Positions 16,817 through 24,982 are shown, numbered from the stretch's first letter. The stretch: 39,201 nt of DNA from Bacteroidaceae bacterium (GCA_017965425.1 JAGCPY010000066.1:1-39201); one strand, 5' to 3'. A program made the numbers and translations. The notes: generated by a model from the letters alone, not told the origin.

Positions 16817-17677
16817 TTACTCTAACTCCAACGGTTCATACGAATGCGGATTTGACTTTGGTTGTCCCGTTGTTCTGTCAATGGCGCCACCTGCTTTCAG
16901 GTGGTCGCGATTGGCGGCTACCTGTAGTTTATAGACATGGGCACGGCTGTCCTTGCGGAAGCCCTCGTATTTGCGCTTGGTGATGGGAAACGTGCCGGAA
17001 CGCAGGCTGACGGCCTCCCATGTGTAGAGCCGCTGCGTGTCGTTGAGTTTCAGTATCAGCCCGGGCAGACCACCAAACGACCACGGGCCGAGGCGCACGG
17101 GGATGTCGGACGCAAACCATGCCTCGAAGTCGCGGCCCCGCCAGTGGCATGTCGCTTTCTGGCATTCGTGGCCGAGGATGGTCTTTCGCTCGTTGGCCAG
17201 CGTCCATTTCTGCTGTGCGGCAGGCTCTGTGTAGTAGGCATTGTAGCGCTCCATGGCCCACGGCATCCAGGCGTAGAAGGTCTGCTGTCCCTGCTCGGTG
17301 AAAATCTCTGTTGATTGGTACTCGCTCCAGTACTGCCCCTCGCGGCCTATCGTATAAAAGGTGCTGGGCACGCCCTCGGCGTTCGGGTTGGCCTTCATGT
17401 AGGCATCATAGAGCGAGTCGCCCCGTTCCAGGAAGCGGCTGTAGTGCTTGCTCAGCTGCTTGCCCGCCCGCAGAATGTGGAGGTCGAGGTACGTGTCAGG
17501 GTTGCGGATGTCTGTAGCATTCAGCGCATACTCCACTTCGAGTTGTGCCTGCCCCACTACGGTGGTCTTTCCCACGCCCCTTGGCTTCGGCCTCATGACG
17601 TGTCCCTGCTTCTGCTGCGCCATCGCACTGCCGCAAATGGCGGTGAGGACAAGGACTGCCAAGATGATTTTTTTCAT
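16817..17677 (-). CDS. GLPGLI family exported protein, copy 2
   Basis: A 286-residue protein with signal peptide (MKKIILAVLVLTAICGSAMAQ). Motifs: CQKATC, RGRDFEAWFASDIP and GPWSFGGLPGLILK; it is the only copy with GPWSF in place of GPWKF or GPWRF. It ends YEPLELE. It is translated nine bases after the TonB C-terminal gene. The first third (QAQLEVEYALNATDIRNPDTYLD) shows that the block ahead of the CX4C motif is also conserved across the family, which has a regular beta-strand pattern. Confidence 0.85.
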   Translation of the reverse strand: MKKIILAVLVLTAICGSAMAQQKQGHVMRPKPRGVGKTTVVGQAQLEVEYALNATDIRNPDTYLDLHILRAGKQLSKHYSRFLERGDSLYDAYMKANPNAEGVPSTFYTIGREGQYWSEYQSTEIFTEQGQQTFYAWMPWAMERYNAYYTEPAAQQKWTLANERKTILGHECQKATCHWRGRDFEAWFASDIPVRLGPWSFGGLPGLILKLNDTQRLYTWEAVSLRSGTFPITKRKYEGFRKDSRAHVYKLQVAANRDHLKAGGAIDRTTGQPKSNPHSYEPLELE

Positions 17678-17686
17678 AGCTACACC

Positions 17687-18097
17687 TTATTTACATCTGA
17701 ACTGCACGGCATGTGAGGCACTTTGACGGACAGTCTTGCCCTTCAGTTTGGCGGGCTTCCATTTAGGCATCTTCTTGACGAACTCCACTGCAGCAGCATC
17801 GAGGGCGGGGTGGATTTTGAGGCTGTCGGGAACCTTGATATTGCTGATGCTGCCGTCGGCTTCAATGACAAAATGGACGACGACTGTCCCCTGTGCCTTG
17901 TCCTTCTCAGCTTCAGCGGGGTACTTCATGTTTCGCATCATGAAGCTCATCATGCCCTCCTGACCACCGGGGAACATAGCGCGCTGGTCCACCTGCTCGG
18001 CTGAATAAATGGGATTTGCTGTCTGTGCCGAACTCTCGGCTGTGCCTGCCACCAGCATCATGGCTGCGGCAAAGGCGATCATCATGTACTTTTTCAT
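17687..18097 (-). CDS. Secreted TonB C-terminal domain protein
   Basis: A 136-residue protein. A cleavable signal peptide (about 1-25, ending ESSAQ) is followed by a TonB C-terminal fold (about 45-136: FPGGQEGMMSFMMRNMKYP ... GTVVVHFVIEADGSISNIKV ... VKKMPKWKPAKLKGK). It lacks the N-terminal membrane anchor and Pro-rich spacer of TonB, so it would be a free periplasmic protein rather than an energy transducer. It lies second in the GLPGLI operon, 35 bases after copy 1. The sigma-TonB fusion at 32,126-33,070 has the same type of C-terminal domain, which may matter for signalling. Confidence 0.85.
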   Translation of the reverse strand: MKKYMMIAFAAAMMLVAGTAESSAQTANPIYSAEQVDQRAMFPGGQEGMMSFMMRNMKYPAEAEKDKAQGTVVVHFVIEADGSISNIKVPDSLKIHPALDAAAVEFVKKMPKWKPAKLKGKTVRQSASHAVQFRCK

Positions 18098-18132
18098 GTT
18101 GTTAATGTTTTTAAGTTGTTTATAAAAATGGG

Positions 18133-19011
18133 TTATTCAAGCTCTAAAGGGTCATACGGATGTGGTTCGGACAGCAGGTCGCCAATGGTGCCGTCCGGGT
18201 TCATGCGTCGTCGCCCTGAGGTCTTCTTGAAGTTACGGTTGTAGGCGACTTGCAGCTTCCATGTATGGGCGCGGGTGGACTTCATGAATTCCTCCTTGGG
18301 ATATTGCCAGAGAGGGAACTCGCCCTTCTCGATGGCCACAGCCTCGAAGACGTAGAGGCTATCGACATCGTGAATCTTCATGATCAATCCTGGCAGTCCG
18401 CCGAACTTCCACGGGCCACGTCGGATGGGGATGTCGGGCGCAAACCAGGCAATGTAGTCACGCCCCCGCCAGTGACAGATGGCGCGCTGACAGGGATAGC
18501 CGAGAAACGTATCCGTTTCTTCCACAAGTGTCCACTCCTGCCCAGTCCACTTTTCGTCATACCTCTGCGGCCATTCTTGTCCCATCGGCATGATGGCCCA
18601 TTCGTTGAGTGTGTCGCCGTGGATATAGATGCTGGAGTACTGGTATTCGCTCCAGATGCCTGGCTTTTTGCCCCGCATCCACCAGGTACCGTTAGGAACG
18701 TTCTGTGCGTGCGGGTTCTTCTTTGCCCACTCCACGCGCTGACTGTCAGCCACCTCAATGAACCAGCTGCTGTATTTTGTCATGCGCTTCCCTACGAGCA
18801 ACTGCCCGCAGTCGAGATACGTACTGTCCTGGGTGATGTCCAAAGCTCCCCAAGCATACCTGATGCGCAGGTTTGCCGTATCGATTGCCTTGCGTGCCAG
18901 AACGGTGTTCTGATTTCCATTGGCGTATGCTCCGCTCTGTTTCTGTTGTGCCTCAGCCGTCATGCCACAAGCCATGAGCGCTGCAACAAGGAATATAGTC
19001 TTTCTTTTCAT
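18133..19011 (-). CDS. GLPGLI family exported protein, copy 1 (operon start)
   Basis: A 292-residue protein with signal peptide (MKRKTIFLVAALMACGMTAEAQ). Motifs: CQRAICHWRGRDYIAWF (here CQRAIC instead of CQKATC) and GPWKFGGLPGLIMK, ending YDPLELE. It is the promoter-proximal gene of the operon: its ATG lies about 36 bases downstream of the GCGTTATAA element. It is most similar to copy 7 at the far end of the operon, suggesting that the two derive from a recent duplication or gene conversion. Confidence 0.88.
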   Translation of the reverse strand: MKRKTIFLVAALMACGMTAEAQQKQSGAYANGNQNTVLARKAIDTANLRIRYAWGALDITQDSTYLDCGQLLVGKRMTKYSSWFIEVADSQRVEWAKKNPHAQNVPNGTWWMRGKKPGIWSEYQYSSIYIHGDTLNEWAIMPMGQEWPQRYDEKWTGQEWTLVEETDTFLGYPCQRAICHWRGRDYIAWFAPDIPIRRGPWKFGGLPGLIMKIHDVDSLYVFEAVAIEKGEFPLWQYPKEEFMKSTRAHTWKLQVAYNRNFKKTSGRRRMNPDGTIGDLLSEPHPYDPLELE

Positions 19012-19046
19012 TCGTTCTTTTTATGAGTTATTTTTGTTTTCTGTCC

Positions 19047-19092
19047 TTATAACGCTTTTACCCCCGAATCTTTACCCATAAAAGATGTTAAA
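19047..19092 (-). promoter_or_regulatory. Candidate ECF promoter of the GLPGLI operon
   Basis: On the minus strand: TTAACATCTTTTAT, then GGGTAAA (GGTAAA at 19,076-19,071), a 15-nt spacer, and GCGTTATAA (19,055-19,047). Two further copies with the same spacing lie upstream of 21,404-23,554 and 32,126-33,070. A -35 of GGTAAA with a GC-flanked -10 is of ECF rather than housekeeping type. Confidence 0.7.
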
Positions 19093-19131
19093 AATGAAGG
19101 CCCCGCCTCGTCATCACAACGAAGCGGGACC
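19088..19131 (-). terminator. Terminator-like element E1 after the peptidase operon
   Basis: On the minus strand a hairpin (CCCGCTTCGT ... ACGAGGCGGG) with loop TGTGATG is followed by TTCATTTTT. It lies downstream of the lipoprotein gene and directly upstream of the GLPGLI-operon promoter. The core CGT-GTGATGACG recurs in three other elements. Confidence 0.7.
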
Positions 19132-19180
19132 AATGTGCCTATAGGTCTTACATTTACTAACTACTTTATGAAATCAATGT

Positions 19181-19474
19181 TTATGGATTGAGTTTATTCA
19201 TCCTTTTCATAAACTCATCTGCCTCTCTCTTCAAAACGGCAGCACAAGAGTCGGACGTAGAGCGATAAAGGGTGTAATATTGATTGGCTATAGAGGTTTC
19301 GCCCAATACTGTGTACTTTTCAAGAGAATCTCTGTAGGCTTTCTCTTGGCGTTCCAACTTTAACAACTGTTCGCTTGCTGGAAGCTCGTAGATAACCTTT
19401 TCGGTCTTCTTTTGCTTACAACTCCATATTAAGGCAATTCCAACAATAGCGATGAAGATTATTATTTTATTCAT
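19181..19474 (-). CDS. Small lipoprotein
   Basis: A 97-residue protein. The N-terminus (MNKIIIFIAIVGIALIWSC) is a lipoprotein signal with Cys19 as the acylation site, after the loose lipobox LIWSC. The mature part is a charged, mostly helical segment (EQLLKLERQEKAYRDSLEKY ... EADEFMKRMNKLNP) that could form a coiled coil. It is the last gene of the peptidase/thioredoxin operon, 27 bases after the TlpA-type gene. No named family recognised. Confidence 0.7.
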   Translation of the reverse strand: MNKIIIFIAIVGIALIWSCKQKKTEKVIYELPASEQLLKLERQEKAYRDSLEKYTVLGETSIANQYYTLYRSTSDSCAAVLKREADEFMKRMNKLNP

Positions 19475-19501
19475 AACTCATAATTGTTTGATGTGATACA
19501 G

Positions 19502-21373
19502 CTATTTACATACTTTCTCTATTTCTTGAAAGATGGTGCCAATGGTGGCGTCATCGAAGCCTGTTTGCTGCCAGGAACAGCGTCCTTCAGAGTCATAGAG
19601 GAAGTACTGTGGAATTGAACTGACGTCAGGAATCTTCGACCATAGGGCGTTGGGAATTCGGTAGTGTTGGCCAGGTATGCGAAGAACTTGCTCGCTCCAT
19701 TCATTTAAGGGGCTGCTCTCGTTTGTAAGATAGACGAAATAAACATCTTTTCCTTTAAGTTCTTCCTTCATAGGTTCCATAGCATGGATACCCTTCATAC
19801 ATGGACCGCACCAAGTAGCCCATAGATCAAAGAAGACAGCCTTGCCAGGGTATTGTGCGGCTATCGTTTGTAGGAGCTGGTCGGCTGGTACATCGGGCGT
19901 GGGCTTCATGCGTTCCTTGGCTTCACGCTGCAAGCGTTCCACGAGCATACGCGTGCTATCGTTGAAGGCGCGTAGTACGGGTTGGAAGTAAGGATGTATG
20001 CGGGCGATGGCGCTGTCTGTCTGCACCTCGACTTTCTTCATCTTTTGTCCGAGGGCTATGGCTTCGTCGAAGGCAGCGAGGAAGTCATACACCTCGCCGT
20101 GGTCGAGGCCATTGGCACGGAGATATGGCAAATAACTTGTGTTAGTCGTGGCGTAGTAGGTAGTTCCATCTCGGAAGAGATGCAGGTCTCGGGCGTGCGG
20201 GTCTTCGAGGGTGTATGTGGTCTTCAGCCGGGAAACAGCGCTGTCGGCATTGAGTCTTAGCGTCCACATCTTATATCGGAGCGCAGGTTCATAGTTCTGG
20301 CGGATATTCAGGTAGGCGCGGTCGGCCAGCAATTGTGCGTAGTCGCGTTGACGACGTGTGTAGTCTGGGCGTTGCAGCATACGCTGCCTGATTGAGTCGA
20401 TACTTTGCCACAGGCGTTCGCTCCACTGCGTGAATGTCTCGCCGTCATGATACTCCGGCACCTCCTTAATCTGCGTATGCGCTAATGTTTGGTTCTCCAA
20501 TAATACTTGGTTCAGATCGGCCAGTGTTCCACCCAGCCTGTAGCAGTCTTGCGGGGTGATGGTGCTTTTACATCCAAGGCTACGTTCTGCGCAAGTAAAG
20601 GCATCCACATCAAGCGTTAACGTCTCACCTGGCACATGTAACAGGGGGAAATCTCCGTTGTAGCCTGTTGGATCAATATCAAACCCAATCCATACCATTC
20701 GCATAGGTAGGTATGCAGGGTGGCAGAAAATAGTGGTGGAGTCAAGATATTGCGTCTCGGATTCATATTGGCCCGTGATAGGGTCGCAAGCAGGTTGACC
20801 ATAATAAGAAAAGCACTTTCCGCCATGCACTGTCACCGTTGCTGTTGCCTTGCCGTAAGTTGGCGTGATCGGCTTTAACGGCTGGCCGTCATCCACATGT
20901 GGTTGATAGGCGGGGAATATGGATGAGTATTTTTTTCCGTCAAGCCGGATACCGCGAATCTGCCATGCACCCTCGGCATTGCCCTCTATGTAATCGAACG
21001 CCTTAACGTCCTTGGGCAATGCCTCGAAGGTGAGGATTAGCGAATCCTGCTGCGCGTTCCGCGTATATCTCCTGCCTAATTCAAAAACGTCATCGGCCAG
21101 CACCTGACCGCTGTCGTGCGTAATAATGCGCCCCGTCTTGAAGGCAATCTTTTGACCGCAGCATTCTAACCGTGCACCGTCCATGCTCCAATCACGCCTG
21201 TGGGCACAGGCTATATGAAAATACACGACCGTCTCTTTCTTCCTCAATTCTACCTTGACAGGACAAAGGCTATTGCTTGTTGTGCGGAAAGCGGGTCGCT
21301 CAACGACAATGTCTTTTGCCAAAGCCGATAACGACAGCACAAAGACAAACATTGCAAAAAGAATCTTTTTCAT
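19502..21373 (-). CDS. TlpA-type periplasmic thioredoxin with long N-terminal region
   Basis: A 623-residue protein. A signal peptide (about 1-19, LSLSALA) is followed by a 480-residue N-terminal region, including a beta-rich first part, and then a TlpA/thioredoxin domain with the active-site motif WCGPC at about 521-525 (context DLWATWCGPCMKG) and a cis-Pro segment SIPQYFLYD. It would act as a disulfide oxidoreductase in the periplasm. It is the second gene of the operon behind the peptidase; 30 bases separate them. The N-terminal block resembles that of the second TlpA-like protein (23,900-24,838), so the two are paralogues of different length. Its likely substrates could include the CX4C-bearing GLPGLI proteins; that is inference. 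Confidence 0.85.
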   Translation of the reverse strand: MKKILFAMFVFVLSLSALAKDIVVERPAFRTTSNSLCPVKVELRKKETVVYFHIACAHRRDWSMDGARLECCGQKIAFKTGRIITHDSGQVLADDVFELGRRYTRNAQQDSLILTFEALPKDVKAFDYIEGNAEGAWQIRGIRLDGKKYSSIFPAYQPHVDDGQPLKPITPTYGKATATVTVHGGKCFSYYGQPACDPITGQYESETQYLDSTTIFCHPAYLPMRMVWIGFDIDPTGYNGDFPLLHVPGETLTLDVDAFTCAERSLGCKSTITPQDCYRLGGTLADLNQVLLENQTLAHTQIKEVPEYHDGETFTQWSERLWQSIDSIRQRMLQRPDYTRRQRDYAQLLADRAYLNIRQNYEPALRYKMWTLRLNADSAVSRLKTTYTLEDPHARDLHLFRDGTTYYATTNTSYLPYLRANGLDHGEVYDFLAAFDEAIALGQKMKKVEVQTDSAIARIHPYFQPVLRAFNDSTRMLVERLQREAKERMKPTPDVPADQLLQTIAAQYPGKAVFFDLWATWCGPCMKGIHAMEPMKEELKGKDVYFVYLTNESSPLNEWSEQVLRIPGQHYRIPNALWSKIPDVSSIPQYFLYDSEGRCSWQQTGFDDATIGTIFQEIEKVCK

Positions 21374-21403
21374 GAGTTGTGTAAAATGTGTTTGGGGATT
21401 AAA

Positions 21404-23554
21404 TCAAGTAGTACGCCTCTGGCGGATGAATAAGATGATTAGGAGAAAGACAACAGCGGCGAGGGCGTATGGCAGGGATTTCCAGCCTTTGCGTGTATCG
21501 ACGGCGGGGATTTCGAGGTAGGTGCCTTCGGCGATGAGCTGGAGGGTGCGGTCGAGGATGTAGTCGCCGTCGTAGTGGAACTCAGCCTCAGACATGGGGA
21601 TGTCGCAGTCGGGGATGACGCCGCGGAGGGCGGGCAGACGGTCAGTGACGGTCTCGTCGATGACCACGCGCACCATGGGTATGGTGGCGGTGAACTGGCT
21701 GTTCGGGAGGCTGATGTTGGCGAACTTGATGCAGGTTTCGGTGTGGTAGGCGCTCATGGTCTCGCGACCTACTACGTAGCCGCGGTCGTTGCGCTTGATG
21801 GCTCCTGCCAGGAAGGCAGATGCTGAGGCAGAGCGGCTGTCGATGAGGACGTAGAGACGGCCGTTGTAGCCCAGGGAGTCGATGGAGGAAATGGTGGCGT
21901 TATCATCTTCCTCCTGCATCAGATAGAGTCCCTTGCGGCCTTCGACGGGTTTGAAGCCCGCGAAGATGGTGTCGCCCGGAATCAAGTTCATGGTGGGGCT
22001 TTGAAAGAGGGCGGCGTTGACCTTCTGATAACTTGTGTGCGGGCGGTCGGCAATGCGGCCGAGCAGGGTACGGGTGATGCGAGCCTGCACACCCGCATCG
22101 CCGCCGTAGTTGTTGCGGACGTCGAAGATGAGGAACGGCACGCTGTCGCGCTCGGCCTGGTGAATGGCATCGACAACGCTGTCGCAGTCCAGCTGACTGA
22201 GGCTGAAGGTGCTGATGCCGATATACATGACGCTATCGTTTTCCATGCGCACTTCGAAGGGCCCGCGCTTGCGGCGGTTGATGTACTGGTTACGCGCCCA
22301 TTTCTCCGTGGGGTATATTTTATTTGAATAGTTTGGAACCATGGGAAGTTCCATTCGCTCGCCGTCCTCGAACTCATAGACAATAGTCCTGCCTTCGGGT
22401 TGAAGTCCGAGTTCGAGGCCATAGTCAATAGCGTTCCAGTAGCAAGCGAAGTAGTCGCCTACGGAGTGGACGCGAGCATCGTAGTTTGTAGAGTTGCGGC
22501 GGGTGATGGCGATGAGGTCAGCGGCGGGCTTTCCGTCGATGCGGGCGATGCGGCGCCCCACGTAGGCGGCGTGTGCACTGTCGGCCATCAGCACTACGCA
22601 CTCCATCGTTCCTAATGAATCGCTGTTAACCACATGGCCGAAGAACAGCGACGGCAATCCGTAGCGAAGGCTTCGTCCCTGTTCCTTCGGGTCGGCAGGC
22701 ACGCGGCAGTTGATGTTGAAGTGTGAATCGTGGATGACGGCGTTGTAGTCTTTGACGAGAGCGGCGAAGTCCTTCAGCGCGATGCCGTCGGCAGGGATGC
22801 GAGCCAGCTGCTCCTTGACAAAGGTATCATACTCCGCCTCACTCATCAGGTCGTCCAAAGAAGGATACATCTCCTTCACGCTACTAGCCAGCTGGCGGTA
22901 GTCGGCCACTGCCTCATCGTGTGTCAGATGGAATTTGGTCGGGCGCGCTTCGGGCTTGCGGAAGGTGGTGCGTAGGCCGAAGGGTGTCATGGGGTCGTCT
23001 GCCACGGAATGCCTGGAAACAGAGAGGTCGATGTGCGGCTGGCTGATGGCGTTGTAGGCATAGCCCACCGTACCAAGCACGTCGCCCCGCTTCAGACGAG
23101 TGCCTGTGGGGATGGAACCACCATCTCCGAGAGGCCGAAGTCCATTAATCCATAGTGTCTTGTCACCTATCTTCAGACCGATGGACAACATGAGATAACG
23201 GATGTCCCAGCCCTTGCTGCGGAAGTAGTCCTTCTGTTCGGCTACAAGCGCATCATAGCCTTGGTCGCTTCCTCCCCAAGTGGTCGAGTTGGTTAGTGAC
23301 ATATTGTAGGTGTAGTTGTAACTCGTAACCACGGCATCGGCGGGACACACCACCCGCGTCCCCTCCGGCGCGCCGATGAAGAGATTCCCGAAGTTGAATT
23401 CCTTCTCGATGTTGTCCTGCGGACGGTAGAGGATACCCTCGCCCGTGTTCTGTCCCTCAATGGGCCACAGCCACACCTCTTCGGCTGCAAGCGATAAGCT
23501 GACGGACATGAACAGTTCCGCAAAAAAGAAGAGGAAAAAGATTTTTGTTTTCAT
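21404..23554 (-). CDS. S41-type peptidase with M23-like N-terminal domain and C-terminal membrane anchor
   Basis: A 716-residue protein. Signal peptide about 1-24; an M23-like segment about 60-200 (APEGTRVVCPADAVVTSY ... LKRGDVLGTVGYAYN ... QPHIDLSV), in which the usual zinc-binding HxH is not preserved in full, so activity is doubtful; then an S41 C-terminal-processing peptidase domain with the catalytic-serine loop SRSASASAF at about 573-581 and GYVVGRETMSA after it. It ends with a membrane helix (about 693-711) and RQRRTT. First gene of its operon, preceded by an ECF-like promoter. The role is processing of an exported protein or peptide; the substrate is unknown. Confidence 0.85.
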   Translation of the reverse strand: MKTKIFFLFFFAELFMSVSLSLAAEEVWLWPIEGQNTGEGILYRPQDNIEKEFNFGNLFIGAPEGTRVVCPADAVVTSYNYTYNMSLTNSTTWGGSDQGYDALVAEQKDYFRSKGWDIRYLMLSIGLKIGDKTLWINGLRPLGDGGSIPTGTRLKRGDVLGTVGYAYNAISQPHIDLSVSRHSVADDPMTPFGLRTTFRKPEARPTKFHLTHDEAVADYRQLASSVKEMYPSLDDLMSEAEYDTFVKEQLARIPADGIALKDFAALVKDYNAVIHDSHFNINCRVPADPKEQGRSLRYGLPSLFFGHVVNSDSLGTMECVVLMADSAHAAYVGRRIARIDGKPAADLIAITRRNSTNYDARVHSVGDYFACYWNAIDYGLELGLQPEGRTIVYEFEDGERMELPMVPNYSNKIYPTEKWARNQYINRRKRGPFEVRMENDSVMYIGISTFSLSQLDCDSVVDAIHQAERDSVPFLIFDVRNNYGGDAGVQARITRTLLGRIADRPHTSYQKVNAALFQSPTMNLIPGDTIFAGFKPVEGRKGLYLMQEEDDNATISSIDSLGYNGRLYVLIDSRSASASAFLAGAIKRNDRGYVVGRETMSAYHTETCIKFANISLPNSQFTATIPMVRVVIDETVTDRLPALRGVIPDCDIPMSEAEFHYDGDYILDRTLQLIAEGTYLEIPAVDTRKGWKSLPYALAAVVFLLIILFIRQRRTT

Positions 23555-23587
23555 ATTCGTAAGTAATGTGTTAAATACCTTGCAGTC

Positions 23588-23633
23588 TTATAACGCAAAA
23601 GTGTCCGAATCTTTACCCATAAAAGATGTTAAA
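23588..23633 (-). promoter_or_regulatory. Candidate ECF promoter of the peptidase/thioredoxin operon
   Basis: Same pattern as ahead of the GLPGLI operon: TTAACATCTTTTAT, GGGTAAA (GGTAAA at 23,617-23,612), 15 nt, GCGTTATAA (23,596-23,588), then 34 bp to the ATG at 23,554. The spacer differs from the first copy except for its start (GATTCGG), so the conserved parts are the outer elements. Confidence 0.7.
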
Positions 23634-23672
23634 AATGAAAGCCCCGTCACGTCATCACGACGCAGCGGAAGC
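23630..23672 (-). terminator. Terminator-like element E2
   Basis: Minus strand: imperfect hairpin with stem CGTC/GACG and conserved loop GTGAT, followed by CTTTCATTTTT. It lies between the relic gene and the promoter of the peptidase operon. The sequence is part of the 165-bp duplication shared with 32,003-32,168. Confidence 0.6.
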
Positions 23673-23796
23673 TATGTGCCTATAGGACTTTCATCTTCTT
23701 GCTCAGCTGTGCCGCTTGCTCGGCCAAGACATGTTTTTATGAAACACAATTATTTATCTTAATCTGAACGTGATGGGCATACAGAAATGGCTACGG
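23632..23796 (-). repeat. 165-bp direct duplication, copy A
   Basis: This stretch matches 32,003-32,168 with only about three differences (two substitutions near 23,670 and a one-base gap near 23,719). It contains the terminator-like hairpin, a conserved CCTATAGG block and the last 12 codons of the sigma-TonB gene with its stop. Confidence 0.85.
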
Positions 23797-23870
23797 TCAA
23801 GCACCTTATCCTTTGCCTGCGCCGACATCGTCAGCGGCATGGCACACAGAATAGTCAATATCTTTTTCAT
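23754..23870 (-). CDS. 38-residue relic: signal peptide joined to the C-terminal tail of a TonB protein
   Basis: The frame runs from ATG 23,870 to TAA 23,754. Residues 1-19 are a signal peptide (MKKILTILCAMPLTMSAQA), nearly identical in DNA to that of the TlpA-like gene just upstream. A short linker (KDKVLD) follows, and residues 26-38 (RSHFCMPITFRLR, apart from its first residue) equal the C-terminus of the sigma-TonB fusion. Everything between is missing. It looks like a secreted TonB-domain protein from which nearly the whole domain was deleted, or a recombination product. Too short to fold as TonB; whether it is expressed is unknown. Confidence 0.5.
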   Translation of the reverse strand: MKKILTILCAMPLTMSAQAKDKVLDRSHFCMPITFRLR

Positions 23871-23899
23871 TTTTAGCTTTGTCTTCGTATTCTATCTCT

Positions 23900-24838
23900 T
23901 CACTCTCCCAATGCTTTCAGAATTCCTTCCTTAAAGTGTTGTTCTGCGCCGTCCGCAAAACCAATCCAGTACAAAACACGCTTGCCTTGGCGGTCGAAAA
24001 GCGCATACTGTGGAATGCCGCTATGTTCGATGTTGCAGGGTAGCTTGTCCCAATAGTCATTGGGCAACATCAGGTGATAACCTTTGATGCCAGCGATGCT
24101 CTTCTTCCACAAATCCTTGTCGCTTGTCTCGTTGGTTAGATAGACAAACACAACATCCTTGCCCGCCAGTTCCTCTTTTATGGGCGCCATCTTCCTGATG
24201 CCTTGATTACAGGGACCACACCACGTTGCCCACAGGTCGATAAAAACCACCTTGCCAGGGAACATGGCGGCAATGGCTTCAAAGCAACTATCTGGCACCA
24301 CATCGGGCATGGGAAGGATGTGCTGCTCCCAGTCGTATTGGATGCTCTTGGTAAGGCTGATGTTGAGGATGTCTGTGGAGAAGTCAAAGACAGTGGCGTC
24401 GGCAGGTAGCGGGTCGAACCACATCACCAGCGAGTCGGCAACACTGGTGTGCTCGTACTTCTTCCATTCCACAAACGGCTCTTCCTTGGGTACATGGGAA
24501 ACAAGAACCGTGTCGCCCTTGCTGTTGCGGAAGGGAATGGTCTCGTCTTTCTCGTAAGCTGCTTTTCCCTGTCCGAATGTACTGATGCGCCGTCCGCCTC
24601 GAAGGGTATACTTCTTGTCGCCGGTCTTCAGCCAGACTTCTCCCAGTGCATATCCTGAGAAATTACTGTTCACGCTGATGTGTAACACCGTGGCTGTGTC
24701 GGTCAGTTCCACACGCTTCGGCTCCAGATCGGGAACTCCCTCGGGCCTGTCATATTCAGGGTTCATAATCACTCGGTACTGCGCCTGTGCTGACAGCGTC
24801 AGCAGCAAGGCACACAGAATAGTCAATAGCTTCTTCAT
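23900..24838 (-). CDS. TlpA-type periplasmic thioredoxin (short form)
   Basis: A 312-residue protein from ATG 24,838 (MKKLLTILCALLLTLSAQAQ signal peptide); an upstream in-frame start at 24,889 would put an unlikely basic segment ahead of the signal and overlap the -7 box. The N-terminal half is a beta-rich domain like that of the long TlpA-type protein. The thioredoxin domain has WCGPC at about 206-210 and the cis-Pro segment GIPQYALFD. It would act in the periplasm on disulfides. It has its own housekeeping-type -7 box and no ECF-like promoter, so unlike its long paralogue it is probably made constitutively. Confidence 0.85.
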   Translation of the reverse strand: MKKLLTILCALLLTLSAQAQYRVIMNPEYDRPEGVPDLEPKRVELTDTATVLHISVNSNFSGYALGEVWLKTGDKKYTLRGGRRISTFGQGKAAYEKDETIPFRNSKGDTVLVSHVPKEEPFVEWKKYEHTSVADSLVMWFDPLPADATVFDFSTDILNISLTKSIQYDWEQHILPMPDVVPDSCFEAIAAMFPGKVVFIDLWATWCGPCNQGIRKMAPIKEELAGKDVVFVYLTNETSDKDLWKKSIAGIKGYHLMLPNDYWDKLPCNIEHSGIPQYALFDRQGKRVLYWIGFADGAEQHFKEGILKALGE

Positions 24839-24866
24839 TTTCGAATCTTTTTTAGGATTTCGGTCG

Positions 24867-24874
24867 CAAAGGTA
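24867..24874 (-). promoter_or_regulatory. -7 box of the short TlpA-type gene
   Basis: TACCTTTG fits TAnnTTTG, 28 bases before ATG 24,838. No well-spaced -33 TTG is seen (the nearest is 12 nt away). It supports the downstream start codon. Confidence 0.5.
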
Positions 24875-24942
24875 CTGCCTTCTCTTCAATGTACCATTTT
24901 AATGGGTTGGCAAGTTGTTGGCATTTGCTTTGGGTCACATAA

Positions 24943-24975
24943 AAAGAGTTTGCAAATAGTTTGCAAACCCTCTTT
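24943..24975 (-). terminator. Terminator of the LuxR-type regulator gene
   Basis: Minus strand: AAAGAGGG then TTTGCAAA, CTA, TTTGCAAA, then CTCTTT and a further T-run. The arms pair over about 15 bases. It begins seven bases after the regulator stop codon at 24,983. Confidence 0.75.
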
Positions 24976-24982
24976 AACTTGT

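Noticed and set aside
21404-23554. Active M23 metallopeptidase domain
   Set aside because: The HxH zinc motif is not complete, so only a fold-like resemblance is claimed.
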